Shown piece by piece: positions 1 through 9,033 of a DNA stretch of 38,445 nt; position 1 is the stretch's first letter; each line of letters opens with the position of its first letter. Source of the DNA: Candidatus Woesearchaeota archaeon (GTDB lineage Archaea; Nanobdellota; Nanobdellia; Woesearchaeales; UBA525); the NCBI GenBank assembly GCA_018221245.1, contig JAAOYH010000030.1, positions 1 through 38,445 of the forward strand, read 5' to 3'. Under the pieces are notes generated by a model. It was not told the DNA's origin. It ran no database searches and worked only from the letters and a program-made list of their open reading frames with translations. The translations under genes and the position numbers were made by a program.

Positions 1-9
1 CACAATCAA

Positions 10-82
10 GGGCCTGTAGTTTAGTGGCTATAACGCCGCCTCGACATGGCGGAGGTCGCCGGTTCGAGTCCGGCCGGGCCCA
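10..82 (+). tRNA. tRNA-Val (anticodon GAC)
   Basis: GGGCCTG/CGGGCCC acceptor stem, CCGCC-TCGACAT-GGCGG anticodon arm (GAC), GCCGG-TTCGAGT-CCGGC T-arm. Confidence 0.93.
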
Positions 83-92
83 TTATTTTTCT

Positions 93-593
93 ATGACAAA
101 GGACTACTACACGGGAATCGCGGCGGGGTACGACGAGCTTCATGGAGAAGAGCAGGATGCCAAGCTGAAGGAGTTCTTGGAAAAGGCAGTGATACTTCCA
201 GGAGTGGCTTTACTAGATGTTGGATGTGGCACGGGAAGAAGCATCAGATTTCTCAAGCATGTGAAGTGGCAAGGGCTAGAGCCTTCTGAAGGGCTCAGAC
301 TTCATTCTCATAGGGAAGCAGAACGGAAGATAACAGAGGGTGTTGCAGAAAAATTACCCTATCCTGATAATATGTTTGACGTCGTGCTTTCTCTGACTGC
401 GCTCCAGAACTTCTCCGATGCTAAAAAAGGTCTGGAAGAGATGAAGCGTGTGTGCAAAGGATTCATGTTAATATCTTACTTGAAGAAATCTTCCAAGGCA
501 AAAGATCTTGATAAGTTGCTAAAGAAACTTTTCAAAGTCGAGTCATGGGAAGGCGAGAAGGACATGATGTACATCTGTAGGGACAAGACATAA
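93..593 (+). CDS. Class I SAM-dependent methyltransferase
   Basis: LLDVGCGTGRSIRFL motif I. The ORF-track start at 24 lies inside tRNA-Val; the internal ATG at 93 is the likely start (MTKDYYTGIAAGYDELHG). Confidence 0.85.
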   Translation: MTKDYYTGIAAGYDELHGEEQDAKLKEFLEKAVILPGVALLDVGCGTGRSIRFLKHVKWQGLEPSEGLRLHSHREAERKITEGVAEKLPYPDNMFDVVLSLTALQNFSDAKKGLEEMKRVCKGFMLISYLKKSSKAKDLDKLLKKLFKVESWEGEKDMMYICRDKT

Positions 594-618
594 ATACACG
601 CCAGACGATAATACCCGT

Positions 619-1410
619 ATGGATCTCGAGCGTTTCATGGGAAAATACCTTTCGATGTTTGTCTCATCGTACAACCCGAACAATTATGAGCGCATGATTC
701 ACGAACGTCATAGGGAGTTTGTCAAGTTCTTCATCAAAACCCTAGGCATAGGCATGGTGATTTTCCTCTTCACTTTTATGGCGGTCACTATGAATTATAT
801 AGGAAACATCCCTCAGAAGCTTGATACTGTAGAGAGATTTGAGTTCGGAGGGGTCATCAAAACTAACCAGAGCGTCATGATAGTTGCTGATCCGGACATT
901 GTGCTTGATCTTGAGAAGAACGACTCTGAAACTAGCCATGAGGTGGTCATAACTAAGCACGGAGTAATCTATCCGAAGTATCTGTTCTTCGGCAAGACAC
1001 TTGTCCCTTGGTCAGACCTAAAGAATCTGAAGCAACAGACTCCTGCCCGTGATCACATGCTCTATGGGATCGTCCTTTTCCTGCTCCCTAGCATACTAGT
1101 CTGGTTCTTCGTATTGAGTATAGTCAAGATATTCCTCTTGTTAGGGTTCATGCTCCTAGCTGGCTACTACCTCCCTAGGATTTTTAGTTACAGAATACTC
1201 TTCACTCATGTTACTAAGATAGCTCTTCTCACTATGCCTAGCGTCGTCGTCATAGGTATGGGCTTCCATCCTATAGGTAGCGAGCTGTTCTGGTGGGGAG
1301 CTTTCTTGACGCTAACATTCTTCACTTTGGGGATAGCACTTCTCTCTGAAAAGGTCATACGGGCCAGCAGAGGGTTCTCTAAGCAGAAGCGCAGCCGTCG
1401 TAAAGCTTAA
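619..1410 (+). CDS. Multi-pass membrane protein, uncharacterised
   Basis: Several hydrophobic segments (GMVIFLFTFMAVTM, ILVWFFVLSIVKIFLLLGFMLLAGYY, etc.) and a basic C-terminus. Confidence 0.75.
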   Translation: MDLERFMGKYLSMFVSSYNPNNYERMIHERHREFVKFFIKTLGIGMVIFLFTFMAVTMNYIGNIPQKLDTVERFEFGGVIKTNQSVMIVADPDIVLDLEKNDSETSHEVVITKHGVIYPKYLFFGKTLVPWSDLKNLKQQTPARDHMLYGIVLFLLPSILVWFFVLSIVKIFLLLGFMLLAGYYLPRIFSYRILFTHVTKIALLTMPSVVVIGMGFHPIGSELFWWGAFLTLTFFTLGIALLSEKVIRASRGFSKQKRSRRKA

Positions 1411-1434
1411 AAGAGCCGTTCCCATCCTGCCATT

Positions 1435-2232
1435 ATGGCGTTCGACCCCAGCAGCATCAAGAAGCCAAGACTCCTTCCAGAGCACCTGGACGATGACTCT
1501 TCTAGAGAGGACCATATCGCCGCTCTAGCTAACCAGCTTCACGACCGAGGAATCACTGCGAGCCTCGCTGATGCTAAGCGATTAGCGGAGGGTATGGTGG
1601 ATACAGAACGTCGTGTCATCAGAGGCTCTCGTGAAGATCCAGAGATGGACCAAGCCACTTTGAGAAAGACAGTCCAATCAGGCGCGTTATTTGATGCGGT
1701 CCTAAATCCTGAGGAGCGGTTCACCGCATCTCTACCTGAAGATTTCAGGAGGTTTGTAGAGAAGGCATCCGAGATGAGGGAGCCAATTCCTGAACATGTT
1801 AAAATAGGTCCCAGCATCAGATCAATATCTGAAGAGGATACTAAGTATGATCATCAGGTCTTCTATTCTGATTCGCCTGGAACCGGCACCGTGAGGGGGT
1901 TCAAGGAACAGGAGTATCATAGGCCCATTATGCCTGATATGGTTGAGTCACCGAGTGATGTAGAACCTGAAGAGACTCCTGAGACTGTAGAGGACGAAGG
2001 GTTTGTAGATGTATCTGCTGTTGCTGACCTTCCCAAAAAAGAGCCTGAGAAGCCTGAAGTGGATCTCTCAAAGGTATTCTACACCGGAAGCGGCAATTCA
2101 GAAGCTGTTGAGGAACAACCCGTGCAAGAAGAGACTCCTGAACCCAAAGAGGAGCCGGAACCTGAGAAGAAACCCGAACGCAAACTTCCCGAGGAGGACA
2201 TAGACCTTTTCGACATTTTCAAGAGCGGGTAG
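1435..2232 (+). CDS. Acidic, Pro/Glu-rich hypothetical protein
   Basis: Complete ORF with low-complexity acidic C-terminal half, short spacing from the upstream gene. Confidence 0.65.
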   Translation: MAFDPSSIKKPRLLPEHLDDDSSREDHIAALANQLHDRGITASLADAKRLAEGMVDTERRVIRGSREDPEMDQATLRKTVQSGALFDAVLNPEERFTASLPEDFRRFVEKASEMREPIPEHVKIGPSIRSISEEDTKYDHQVFYSDSPGTGTVRGFKEQEYHRPIMPDMVESPSDVEPEETPETVEDEGFVDVSAVADLPKKEPEKPEVDLSKVFYTGSGNSEAVEEQPVQEETPEPKEEPEPEKKPERKLPEEDIDLFDIFKSG

Positions 2233-2283
2233 AAATCTATTTATATTCCATAGACTTTGTAGTGGTAACTAGGGGGGATATTG

Positions 2284-2649
2284 ATGAACAAGCTGTTTAA
2301 GGGGATGTTAGCCGTTTTGTTTGCCTTCGTTCTGCTGTTGCCTTTTATGGCACAGGATGCAGAGGCATACTACCAGCATTATAGGACTCCGTACGGTTCA
2401 TACGATAGCCAATACTACCGTGCGTCTCCATACGTGGGACAGTCACACTATTCGTACACCAACAATTATAGATATTCTTATGGTTGGTCAGGATGGGGTT
2501 ACAACCAAGTAAGGTATAGGTATAACCAAGTGCCTTCATACAACAGATACTACGGTAACTCGTATTATGGTGGGTACAGCGGCGGCTACTTGTACAGGAC
2601 TTATCCGCAAAGATGGTCTGGTGGCGGATATTATAATCCCTGGTGGTAG
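2284..2649 (+). CDS. Secreted Tyr/Gly-rich small protein
   Basis: N-terminal signal peptide (MNKLFKGMLAVLFAFVLLLPFMAQDAEA) followed by a Tyr/Ser/Gly-rich mature region; TATA-like ATTTATATT and GGGGGG upstream. Confidence 0.7.
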   Translation: MNKLFKGMLAVLFAFVLLLPFMAQDAEAYYQHYRTPYGSYDSQYYRASPYVGQSHYSYTNNYRYSYGWSGWGYNQVRYRYNQVPSYNRYYGNSYYGGYSGGYLYRTYPQRWSGGGYYNPWW

Positions 2650-2651
2650 AG

Positions 2652-3152
2652 TCAGGTATTACGATACTTCAGTCTGTTGAGCATATTAGTGGCCAGGCCT
2701 AGTTCTTCCTCTAGTTTATCGCTAGTGAGAACGTAGCTCTGGGCATGTTCGACTCTTTCCTTGAATTCCCTATATACTTGTTCTTCGGCGGGGGTCCACA
2801 CTTGCTTGCTGTAGAGGTTGTCAAACTCCTCTGAGGCATTCTCCAGTGTCTGGTAGAGAGGACTCGCAGTCTCACTTGTGGGGTTGACTGAGTAATCGGG
2901 TCCGGTCTCTCCAGGAGCAGTATCGGGAGCGCTCTTTTGCAGCATTTCCTCAAGATTTTCTTCCTCTTGTTCTTCTGGCTGTCTTAGCTCCTCTTCCACC
3001 TCTTCCTCAGATTCCTTTATCAGATCCTCTGTCTCGGCCAGTTGTTCCTCTAGCTCTTTGCTGCGTTTTTCAGCGAGCTCCTTCAGAATTCTGATACGTT
3101 CCTCCGGAGAGAGCTTCTTCAAATCATCTACAGATATGATTTCGTCCGCCAT
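2652..3152 (-). CDS. Charged coiled-coil hypothetical protein
   Basis: Glu/Lys-rich heptad-like sequence, complete ORF. Confidence 0.65.
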   Translation of the reverse strand: MADEIISVDDLKKLSPEERIRILKELAEKRSKELEEQLAETEDLIKESEEEVEEELRQPEEQEEENLEEMLQKSAPDTAPGETGPDYSVNPTSETASPLYQTLENASEEFDNLYSKQVWTPAEEQVYREFKERVEHAQSYVLTSDKLEEELGLATNMLNRLKYRNT

Positions 3153-3182
3153 GAAATAGCAAGAACCTGTGCGCTTATATGA

Positions 3183-4007
3183 TTACCGGCCAGGAGGGTG
3201 CATCTCCACTACTGTGCGAAGAGCGTCGACGAGCTTCAGGGTCTCTAAATAATAACCCTCATACTGTTCTCCCGTTATTTCCCTGATCTCCCTCTGCGTG
3301 ATGCCTTTCTGAAGTTGGTATAGCTCCCTCATGATTGTCGGATGACGTTTTTCGAGCATGCCTTTTTTTACGAGAATGCTTTGGAGCAGATTTGGGACGT
3401 GCTCTGGCGTGGCCGGAAGCTCTCCCACTGACATCAGTGCTGCATGAGCTACGTCAATAGCTGCCCAGTAAAGGTCTACTGAGGCACTTAACAGATGTTT
3501 CTGTGCGCTCTTCAGAGTTCTCTGGCTTCTCGTATAATAGGTCCATACAGCTTCCCTGCTTGGTCTTATCCTGCCTGTGCTGAGTAGTGACTGGGCAGCT
3601 CCGAAGAAACCCCTGTCTAGGAGGATATGGCCGTCGCGGAGCATGTTGCTTACCACAGGATCGCCTTCTCTGCAATACTCCCAGAAATTAGTGAGCTTGA
3701 GAGTATTGACATGGAATCTTGGCGATAAATTCGCACCTGTCTTCGCGATGACGTCACGGTAATGTAGGGTGGTCTCAGGAGTTATTTCGTGAGTCACATC
3801 ATCTATGATGAAAAGTATATCGATATCTGAGTGATTCTTCTCGGTCTCTGTCGCGCAGCTCCCGAATAGTACTGCTGCTTTTAGAAATTCTCCGAACTCT
3901 TTATCCAATGTGGAAACAAGCTTTTTCGATACTGTTAGGACAGAACGATGAGGCGTAGATTTCTTAGGTACTTTTCTTACCTTAGGAGCATGTTTCTTCT
4001 TTGCCAA
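3183..4007 (-). CDS. Nucleotidyltransferase (MNT) domain fused to HEPN-like domain
   Basis: LFGSCATETEKNHSDIDILF (GS-X10-DxD) followed by a helical HEPN-like region. GAGGTGAGGGT followed by TTG at 4007 suggests the start is internal to the ORF-track call (4106), whose N-terminus covers a TATA-like box. Confidence 0.7.
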   Translation of the reverse strand: MAKKKHAPKVRKVPKKSTPHRSVLTVSKKLVSTLDKEFGEFLKAAVLFGSCATETEKNHSDIDILFIIDDVTHEITPETTLHYRDVIAKTGANLSPRFHVNTLKLTNFWEYCREGDPVVSNMLRDGHILLDRGFFGAAQSLLSTGRIRPSREAVWTYYTRSQRTLKSAQKHLLSASVDLYWAAIDVAHAALMSVGELPATPEHVPNLLQSILVKKGMLEKRHPTIMRELYQLQKGITQREIREITGEQYEGYYLETLKLVDALRTVVEMHPPGR

Positions 4008-4050
4008 ACCCTCACCTCTCTCTTTGTCGGGCCCCCCGACTATATAAACC

Positions 4051-6090
4051 TTATTCCATCGGTGTCTCGGACCATAATGTCCATTCGGGACTTGGTGCGT
4101 ATCCACCCACTACATAGTTTGTAGGCATGGTGTGTCCCATGTATGCGTTTTGGATGCCACCGAATGTTGGTGCGCCGGCGGAAGTGTTTCCTATTGGGCT
4201 GCCGAATGCGCGCCAGGTCTCTGTAAGTATTCTTCCACGACCGAACCCTTCCTCTTCGTGACCCTCTGATAGTATATCTCCTTTGAACCCTGCTGCTTTC
4301 ATGTCTTTGACCATACCTACCATATCGAATATCCCTTGTCCTACAGGTAGGTGCGCGTGCTCTCCTGTCATGCTGTCTACTACTTGGATTCCTCCTAACA
4401 CGCCTTCCTTGACCATATTATTTGCCTGAGCTTTCATCCATTTGTTGAAGCGGCTTAGCTTGTCCGCGTCTGTCTCTCCTTTCTTCTCAGCGAAGTGACT
4501 GTACCAATTACTAAGGTGGGTGGTGTCCATCATTCCCTTGATGTGCTGCTTTGCAACATCCTTTGCATGAGCTTGGTCCATTCCTTTCTCCATCAACTTC
4601 TGTTTCATGTGATCTCTTGCGCCTTTTATCATCTCTATGAATTCATCAGGGTGGCTTCCATATGATGCGCCCGCAAATCCGATCTCAGGGCCAACGTATA
4701 CGGGATTGCCCAGCTTCCGTTCTTTTGTGATTTTGTACGCGTGCATTCCTGCTTCCGCATAACTGTCGAACGTCTTGTTTTTGGCGTAGGATGAAGGTGT
4801 TCTGATATTCTCCCATACTTGCTCGAGCTCCTTGAAGTTCTGTTGGTACGAGAGTGCCTGTTCTTGGAGGCCGTGTAGTTGGTTCTGGTCTCTTGTGAGC
4901 ATATCTTGGACCACTTTACTGGGTTTTTCCTTGAGCAACTGTCTCTTCATCGAGTCGGGTATGCCCCTTCCTCTGAGCAAGTTGTGCTCAATCCATTCTT
5001 CTTTTTCCTTCTGTCCCATTTTGTCTTCTATATCTTCTGCGAAATGCTTCATCTGGGAAAGGTTTCTAAGACCTTCATATGCATAATCCAAATCTTTGTT
5101 CCAGTGGAGTGCTTGTCCGTGTGCGAGTGCCATTTGGCTCAGGAGTTTTTGTCTGAACGCGAACTCCTCAGGCTTGACATCTTTGTTGTTTGCTTTGTTG
5201 TACTTCTCAGTCTCTTCTCTCACTCTTTTCCAATCCCATTTTTCTGTAACGAACTCTTTTGTGTCTGGGTTCATCACAGGTAGGAGTTTAGAGACTCCTT
5301 CTGGAGTGAACTGATCTACCTTGTTGCCTTCTATGTCCACAAAATCATCAGCTTTCAAGGTATTGCCTTTTCTGTCCTTCTTACCGACAATGTTTTCGTC
5401 TTTGGCAGTTTTGAACTGAACCCTGAAGATATCGTCGTTTGTTCTTATGACTGAACCCTGGATAGCGCGTCCTGTACGGCCGTCTATAAGGAATTTGACA
5501 GTCTCTGCAGTGTCAGGATCATCTATCTCGTTTTGAGAATAGCTGTAGAATAGTTTCTTTCCGTTTTTATCCTTATTCCAGTCAGCGTCTAGAATATCTC
5601 TCTGGAATTCGTTGGCATATATGTCCACGCCTCCTCCGTCAGCGACATCAGCGGCGAACTCTATAGCATTCTTCACTTCCTGAAGATTCTTGGCGCGCTC
5701 CTCTTCTGAGATGCCTCCTTGTTGCGGGTTCCATCCTGTGAGTCCTTGGATTTTTCCAGGGGATAGCTCGACACCTGTAATCTTGACGTCCGATACCATT
5801 GCACGTTCCTTTATTTCTCTCCTAACATCCTTTCCGAAGACGCTTGCGAGTTGACCAGGTCCTGTGCTGCTTTCTCCAGAGATTATCAATTGTATCTTTT
5901 TGGTTCCTATTCTGATGCTCTGCTCGAGATTGCTCAGGATATTTCCTTGTCCTGTATCTATAACTGTGGTGCCTAGTTCACTGATTGGGATTATGGGGGT
6001 CTCTATATCGTTCGTTTCAAGAGCCTCTATGGGTTGTTCGTCCCATTGCCTATCCATTGGCGGCTCGTAGCCGGACATAAACTCTACCAT
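4051..6090 (-). CDS. Large protein with endonuclease-IV/xylose-isomerase-like TIM-barrel motifs
   Basis: VYVGPEIGFAGASYGSHPDEF, MMDTTHLSNWY, HLPVGQG and GDILSEGHEEE occur in the order of Nfo metal-site motifs (LENTAGQG, DTCHAFAAG, HxNIGEG, ILE). Confidence 0.55.
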   Translation of the reverse strand: MVEFMSGYEPPMDRQWDEQPIEALETNDIETPIIPISELGTTVIDTGQGNILSNLEQSIRIGTKKIQLIISGESSTGPGQLASVFGKDVRREIKERAMVSDVKITGVELSPGKIQGLTGWNPQQGGISEEERAKNLQEVKNAIEFAADVADGGGVDIYANEFQRDILDADWNKDKNGKKLFYSYSQNEIDDPDTAETVKFLIDGRTGRAIQGSVIRTNDDIFRVQFKTAKDENIVGKKDRKGNTLKADDFVDIEGNKVDQFTPEGVSKLLPVMNPDTKEFVTEKWDWKRVREETEKYNKANNKDVKPEEFAFRQKLLSQMALAHGQALHWNKDLDYAYEGLRNLSQMKHFAEDIEDKMGQKEKEEWIEHNLLRGRGIPDSMKRQLLKEKPSKVVQDMLTRDQNQLHGLQEQALSYQQNFKELEQVWENIRTPSSYAKNKTFDSYAEAGMHAYKITKERKLGNPVYVGPEIGFAGASYGSHPDEFIEMIKGARDHMKQKLMEKGMDQAHAKDVAKQHIKGMMDTTHLSNWYSHFAEKKGETDADKLSRFNKWMKAQANNMVKEGVLGGIQVVDSMTGEHAHLPVGQGIFDMVGMVKDMKAAGFKGDILSEGHEEEGFGRGRILTETWRAFGSPIGNTSAGAPTFGGIQNAYMGHTMPTNYVVGGYAPSPEWTLWSETPME

Positions 6091-7541
6091 GTGACCATCT
6101 TGTGAGCTTTTTTGTAGATCTTATAGACTAAATAACAAGAGCCATGTGTTTTAGCTGCGATTTTTTTATCGCCACGCCAGTGGGATTTGGACTCTTTGCT
6201 TGGTATGAGCGCGTCTAGTATCGGGCCTGTTGGCATCATAATCATGTCTTTGAATCCTCCTGCTAGGGCTGCGAAGGGTTCGAAAATGCTTGGTCCCCTA
6301 GGTGGTTTTTCATCATCTTTCTTGGGTGCGCGTTTCTTCAAAGGTTCCACGTCTTCGCCGGCCTCTTTCAAGTACTGCATCAGCTCATCACCTAGTTCAT
6401 CAAGGGCTGCACCAAGAGTATCGTCCATCATTCCCAAGAGGTCGAGAGTCTCTTGTTCCCTGTACTGTATGTATGTCTTGACATCATCATCGGTCCAACC
6501 ATAGCTTCTGACGGATAGCTCTACTCTTCCAACGTGTACGGGGCCGCGGTGTTGGTATCCTCCTTTCTCATGAAATTCCATCTGCGGCTTCACCCTATAC
6601 TCGAATGTGCACAGAAGGGTTGGCGCAGGTGCTCCTTTCTTTGGGGCTGCTTTTCTTGCGACGAACTCCATCTCCATCATGGCGCCTTCAAAGCTGCTGA
6701 TGAGGTCAGGGTTGTTGTCGTATTTGTCAGGTGCCTGAAGTTTCTGGACATTCCTTAAGTAGGGTTTTACCCAGCTGATGTACATTCTGATGCTGGCCCA
6801 GTACTGCCTTAGGTGCTTAATCATGAAGCGCTCTCTTGTTCGTAGTTCACTTTCTGTCTGCTTTCTCCACGCCATGTACTTTGATAGCTTCTGTCTGAGA
6901 ACTGATTTGACCTTCTCGTTGAACTCGCCTGCTTTATTCTTGACTGCGCTGTCGACATCGCCGTCGGGCTTGATGTATGTGCTGAAGAAAAGATCGGGTA
7001 GGGTGCCGAATCCTACTTGTTGTGACATCTGGTAGATGTTCATCTGTCCTTTGGTGCCGCCTTCGACCATGTCTGCCCAGTAGCTCTTGAGAGCGACGTC
7101 ATCAGCCTGTTTGCCTGTGGTGGCGCCGTCGTAAAGTTGCATTCTTTCTTTTATGAGTCGGATCTCTCTGATGACTTGGAAGAGCTCTTTGATCATCTTG
7201 TTGATTACTGCTAAATATTGACTGGCTCGATCTTGCTGGAGACCCTTCCTCTGCTCAGTCATTCCCCAGAAACTGCTGTTTTCGGAGGCTGAAAATGTAT
7301 CCAGAGTCTTTATGACATTGCCGAAGCCCTGGTCTTGCCTACAGAAGTTTAGGACGAAGAAATATGTCTCTTCGATGCTTGCTTTCTCGCTTTCGTATAC
7401 GATTCGAAACCGGGTGTGTGGTTTTGGAAATCCTGTCCTGACGTAAGCTCCGAAGTTGCTGGCTAGGTACTCCTCACCTATCTCTTCCTCGAACTGGAAT
7501 TGCTCTATGAGAGGAACTTCCTCCTCTTCCTCCTTAGCCAT
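6084..7541 (-). CDS. Conserved-looking hypothetical protein (485 aa), cotranscribed with the TIM-barrel gene
   Basis: Complete ORF overlapping the next gene by 7 nt. Confidence 0.75.
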   Translation of the reverse strand: MAKEEEEEVPLIEQFQFEEEIGEEYLASNFGAYVRTGFPKPHTRFRIVYESEKASIEETYFFVLNFCRQDQGFGNVIKTLDTFSASENSSFWGMTEQRKGLQQDRASQYLAVINKMIKELFQVIREIRLIKERMQLYDGATTGKQADDVALKSYWADMVEGGTKGQMNIYQMSQQVGFGTLPDLFFSTYIKPDGDVDSAVKNKAGEFNEKVKSVLRQKLSKYMAWRKQTESELRTRERFMIKHLRQYWASIRMYISWVKPYLRNVQKLQAPDKYDNNPDLISSFEGAMMEMEFVARKAAPKKGAPAPTLLCTFEYRVKPQMEFHEKGGYQHRGPVHVGRVELSVRSYGWTDDDVKTYIQYREQETLDLLGMMDDTLGAALDELGDELMQYLKEAGEDVEPLKKRAPKKDDEKPPRGPSIFEPFAALAGGFKDMIMMPTGPILDALIPSKESKSHWRGDKKIAAKTHGSCYLVYKIYKKAHKMVTW

Positions 7542-7573
7542 TATGTCTTCCCCGTCGGGACGGTTTATAAAGA

Positions 7574-7810
7574 TTACTTGTGCAATGTCACAACATGACC
7601 AACATGCTGGACTAGAGTAGCACCAGTCTCAGAAATCAGTTTTTCAACTAGAGTTTTCTTTTCTTCAACGGTCTGCCGCATTCTGACCTTAATCAAACGC
7701 TTCCTTTTCAGTTCAGTACGGATCTGTTCTAGAACACCATCGGTCAATCCCTGCTTTCCAATTTCAACTATAGGCGTGAGATGATGTGCCTTTTTCCTAA
7801 GCTCCTTCAT
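7574..7810 (-). CDS. yhbY: CRS1/YhbY-domain RNA-binding protein
   Basis: LRKKAHHLTPIVEIGKQGLTDGVLEQI...LIKVRM...GATLVQHVGHVVTLHK. Confidence 0.9.
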   Translation of the reverse strand: MKELRKKAHHLTPIVEIGKQGLTDGVLEQIRTELKRKRLIKVRMRQTVEEKKTLVEKLISETGATLVQHVGHVVTLHK

Positions 7811-8493
7811 CCGCCACCGAACCTTCTCTCTCGAGAAGAGAATTTTTCAACAGCTTCTTGCAGGTCGTCCGGACCGAAATCAGGGAAGTGTTTTGGGCTG
7901 AAGTAGAGCTCTGCGTATGTGGCTTGCCAGGGCATGAATCCAGAGACTCTCTGTTCTCCAGAAGTACGGATTATAATATCTGGGTCAGGGATGTCAGCAG
8001 TATCCAGTAGTGCCGAGAAAGATTTCTCTGTGACTTCCTTGCCTTCCTTGACAGCTTTGTTTACTGCTCTTAGGATCTCATCCCTTCCTCCGTAATCAAA
8101 ACAAATTTGCAAACCCAGTCCAGTGCAATCGGATGTCAGGGATTCTAGTTCTTCCAATTGGGCTTTGAGATTATCTGGAACCCTGTCGCGCCTACCGAGC
8201 CACCTAAACCTAATATTTTCTTCAACAGCTTCATTCTTAAGATTATCAATCACTTCACCCAGAAGACGAAACAGGACAGTTTTCTCAGGTTCGGAACGTT
8301 TCCAGTTCTCTGTAGAGAATGCCCACAGGCTCAAATATGATATTCCTAAATTATGGGCCTTTACTAATAGAGCCTTCAACTTATCATACTGGGCGCTATG
8401 CTCATGGCCCTTAGTGGCTGCAAGCCCCTTGTCTTTGGCCCATCTCCTGTTCCCATCAGGTATGATTGCTATATGTTTAGGCACATCAGTCAT
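7807..8493 (-). CDS. uppS: Cis-prenyltransferase (polyprenyl diphosphate synthase, UppS family)
   Basis: HIAIIPDGNRRWAKDKGL, SLWAFSTENWKR, PDIIIRTSGEQRVSGFMPWQATYAELYF. Confidence 0.95.
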   Translation of the reverse strand: MTDVPKHIAIIPDGNRRWAKDKGLAATKGHEHSAQYDKLKALLVKAHNLGISYLSLWAFSTENWKRSEPEKTVLFRLLGEVIDNLKNEAVEENIRFRWLGRRDRVPDNLKAQLEELESLTSDCTGLGLQICFDYGGRDEILRAVNKAVKEGKEVTEKSFSALLDTADIPDPDIIIRTSGEQRVSGFMPWQATYAELYFSPKHFPDFGPDDLQEAVEKFSSRERRFGGG

Positions 8494-8595
8494 ACAATGT
8501 AGGGGTGTACCGCGACTGTTTTTAAATGTTCCAGAAGATGTAAGAAATATTTATATAGAAATCTTTGATTCCGGCATAGAGGTGGGGGGTGGACA

Positions 8596-9033
8596 ATGGA
8601 CAAACAAAAGATTTCTGATTTGGGGCAACGTATCGCCAGCCAACTTCTTGAGCAAGGTTCTCATGAACAGATTTGGCATGGATATGATCTTGTATTTCAT
8701 GACCCCGACGTTGTGGTGTTTCCGGATGAGGGCCCCAGCCCGTACGCGAAGGTACTTTACAGTGCTGCGGTTCCTGGATTTCCCGTCAAGATGGTAGCAC
8801 AAGTCAATAGGTCGGGAAGTTACGAGGGTGGTTCTGTACGGATACATGTATATGATGGCATGACTCAGCCGGAAAACAAGTTGTTCACGTTCGATAATAC
8901 TGAACTGCTCCGACCATTATTCGAAAGTGCGATGAGCAAAGATATCGAAGACTGCCGAAAAGAAGAGGAATGGTGTTCAGATCTAGAGAAGGTACTTACT
9001 TCAGATGTATCTCCAGTATATCACCATCCTTGA
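8596..9033 (+). CDS. Hypothetical protein (145 aa)
   Basis: ATG after GGGGGGTGG RBS-like sequence with upstream TATTTATATAG; 3' end overlaps the convergent GTPase gene by 38 nt. Confidence 0.7.
   Translation: MDKQKISDLGQRIASQLLEQGSHEQIWHGYDLVFHDPDVVVFPDEGPSPYAKVLYSAAVPGFPVKMVAQVNRSGSYEGGSVRIHVYDGMTQPENKLFTFDNTELLRPLFESAMSKDIEDCRKEEEWCSDLEKVLTSDVSPVYHHP

Noticed and set aside
24-92. N-terminal extension of the first methyltransferase ORF
   Set aside because: Translation of tRNA-Val; internal ATG 93 is more plausible. The same applies to 22437-22463, the tRNA-Ser end before pepF.
8123-8797. 224-aa plus-strand ORF opposite uppS
   Set aside because: Antisense to the clearly recognised cis-prenyltransferase; no coherent protein motifs.
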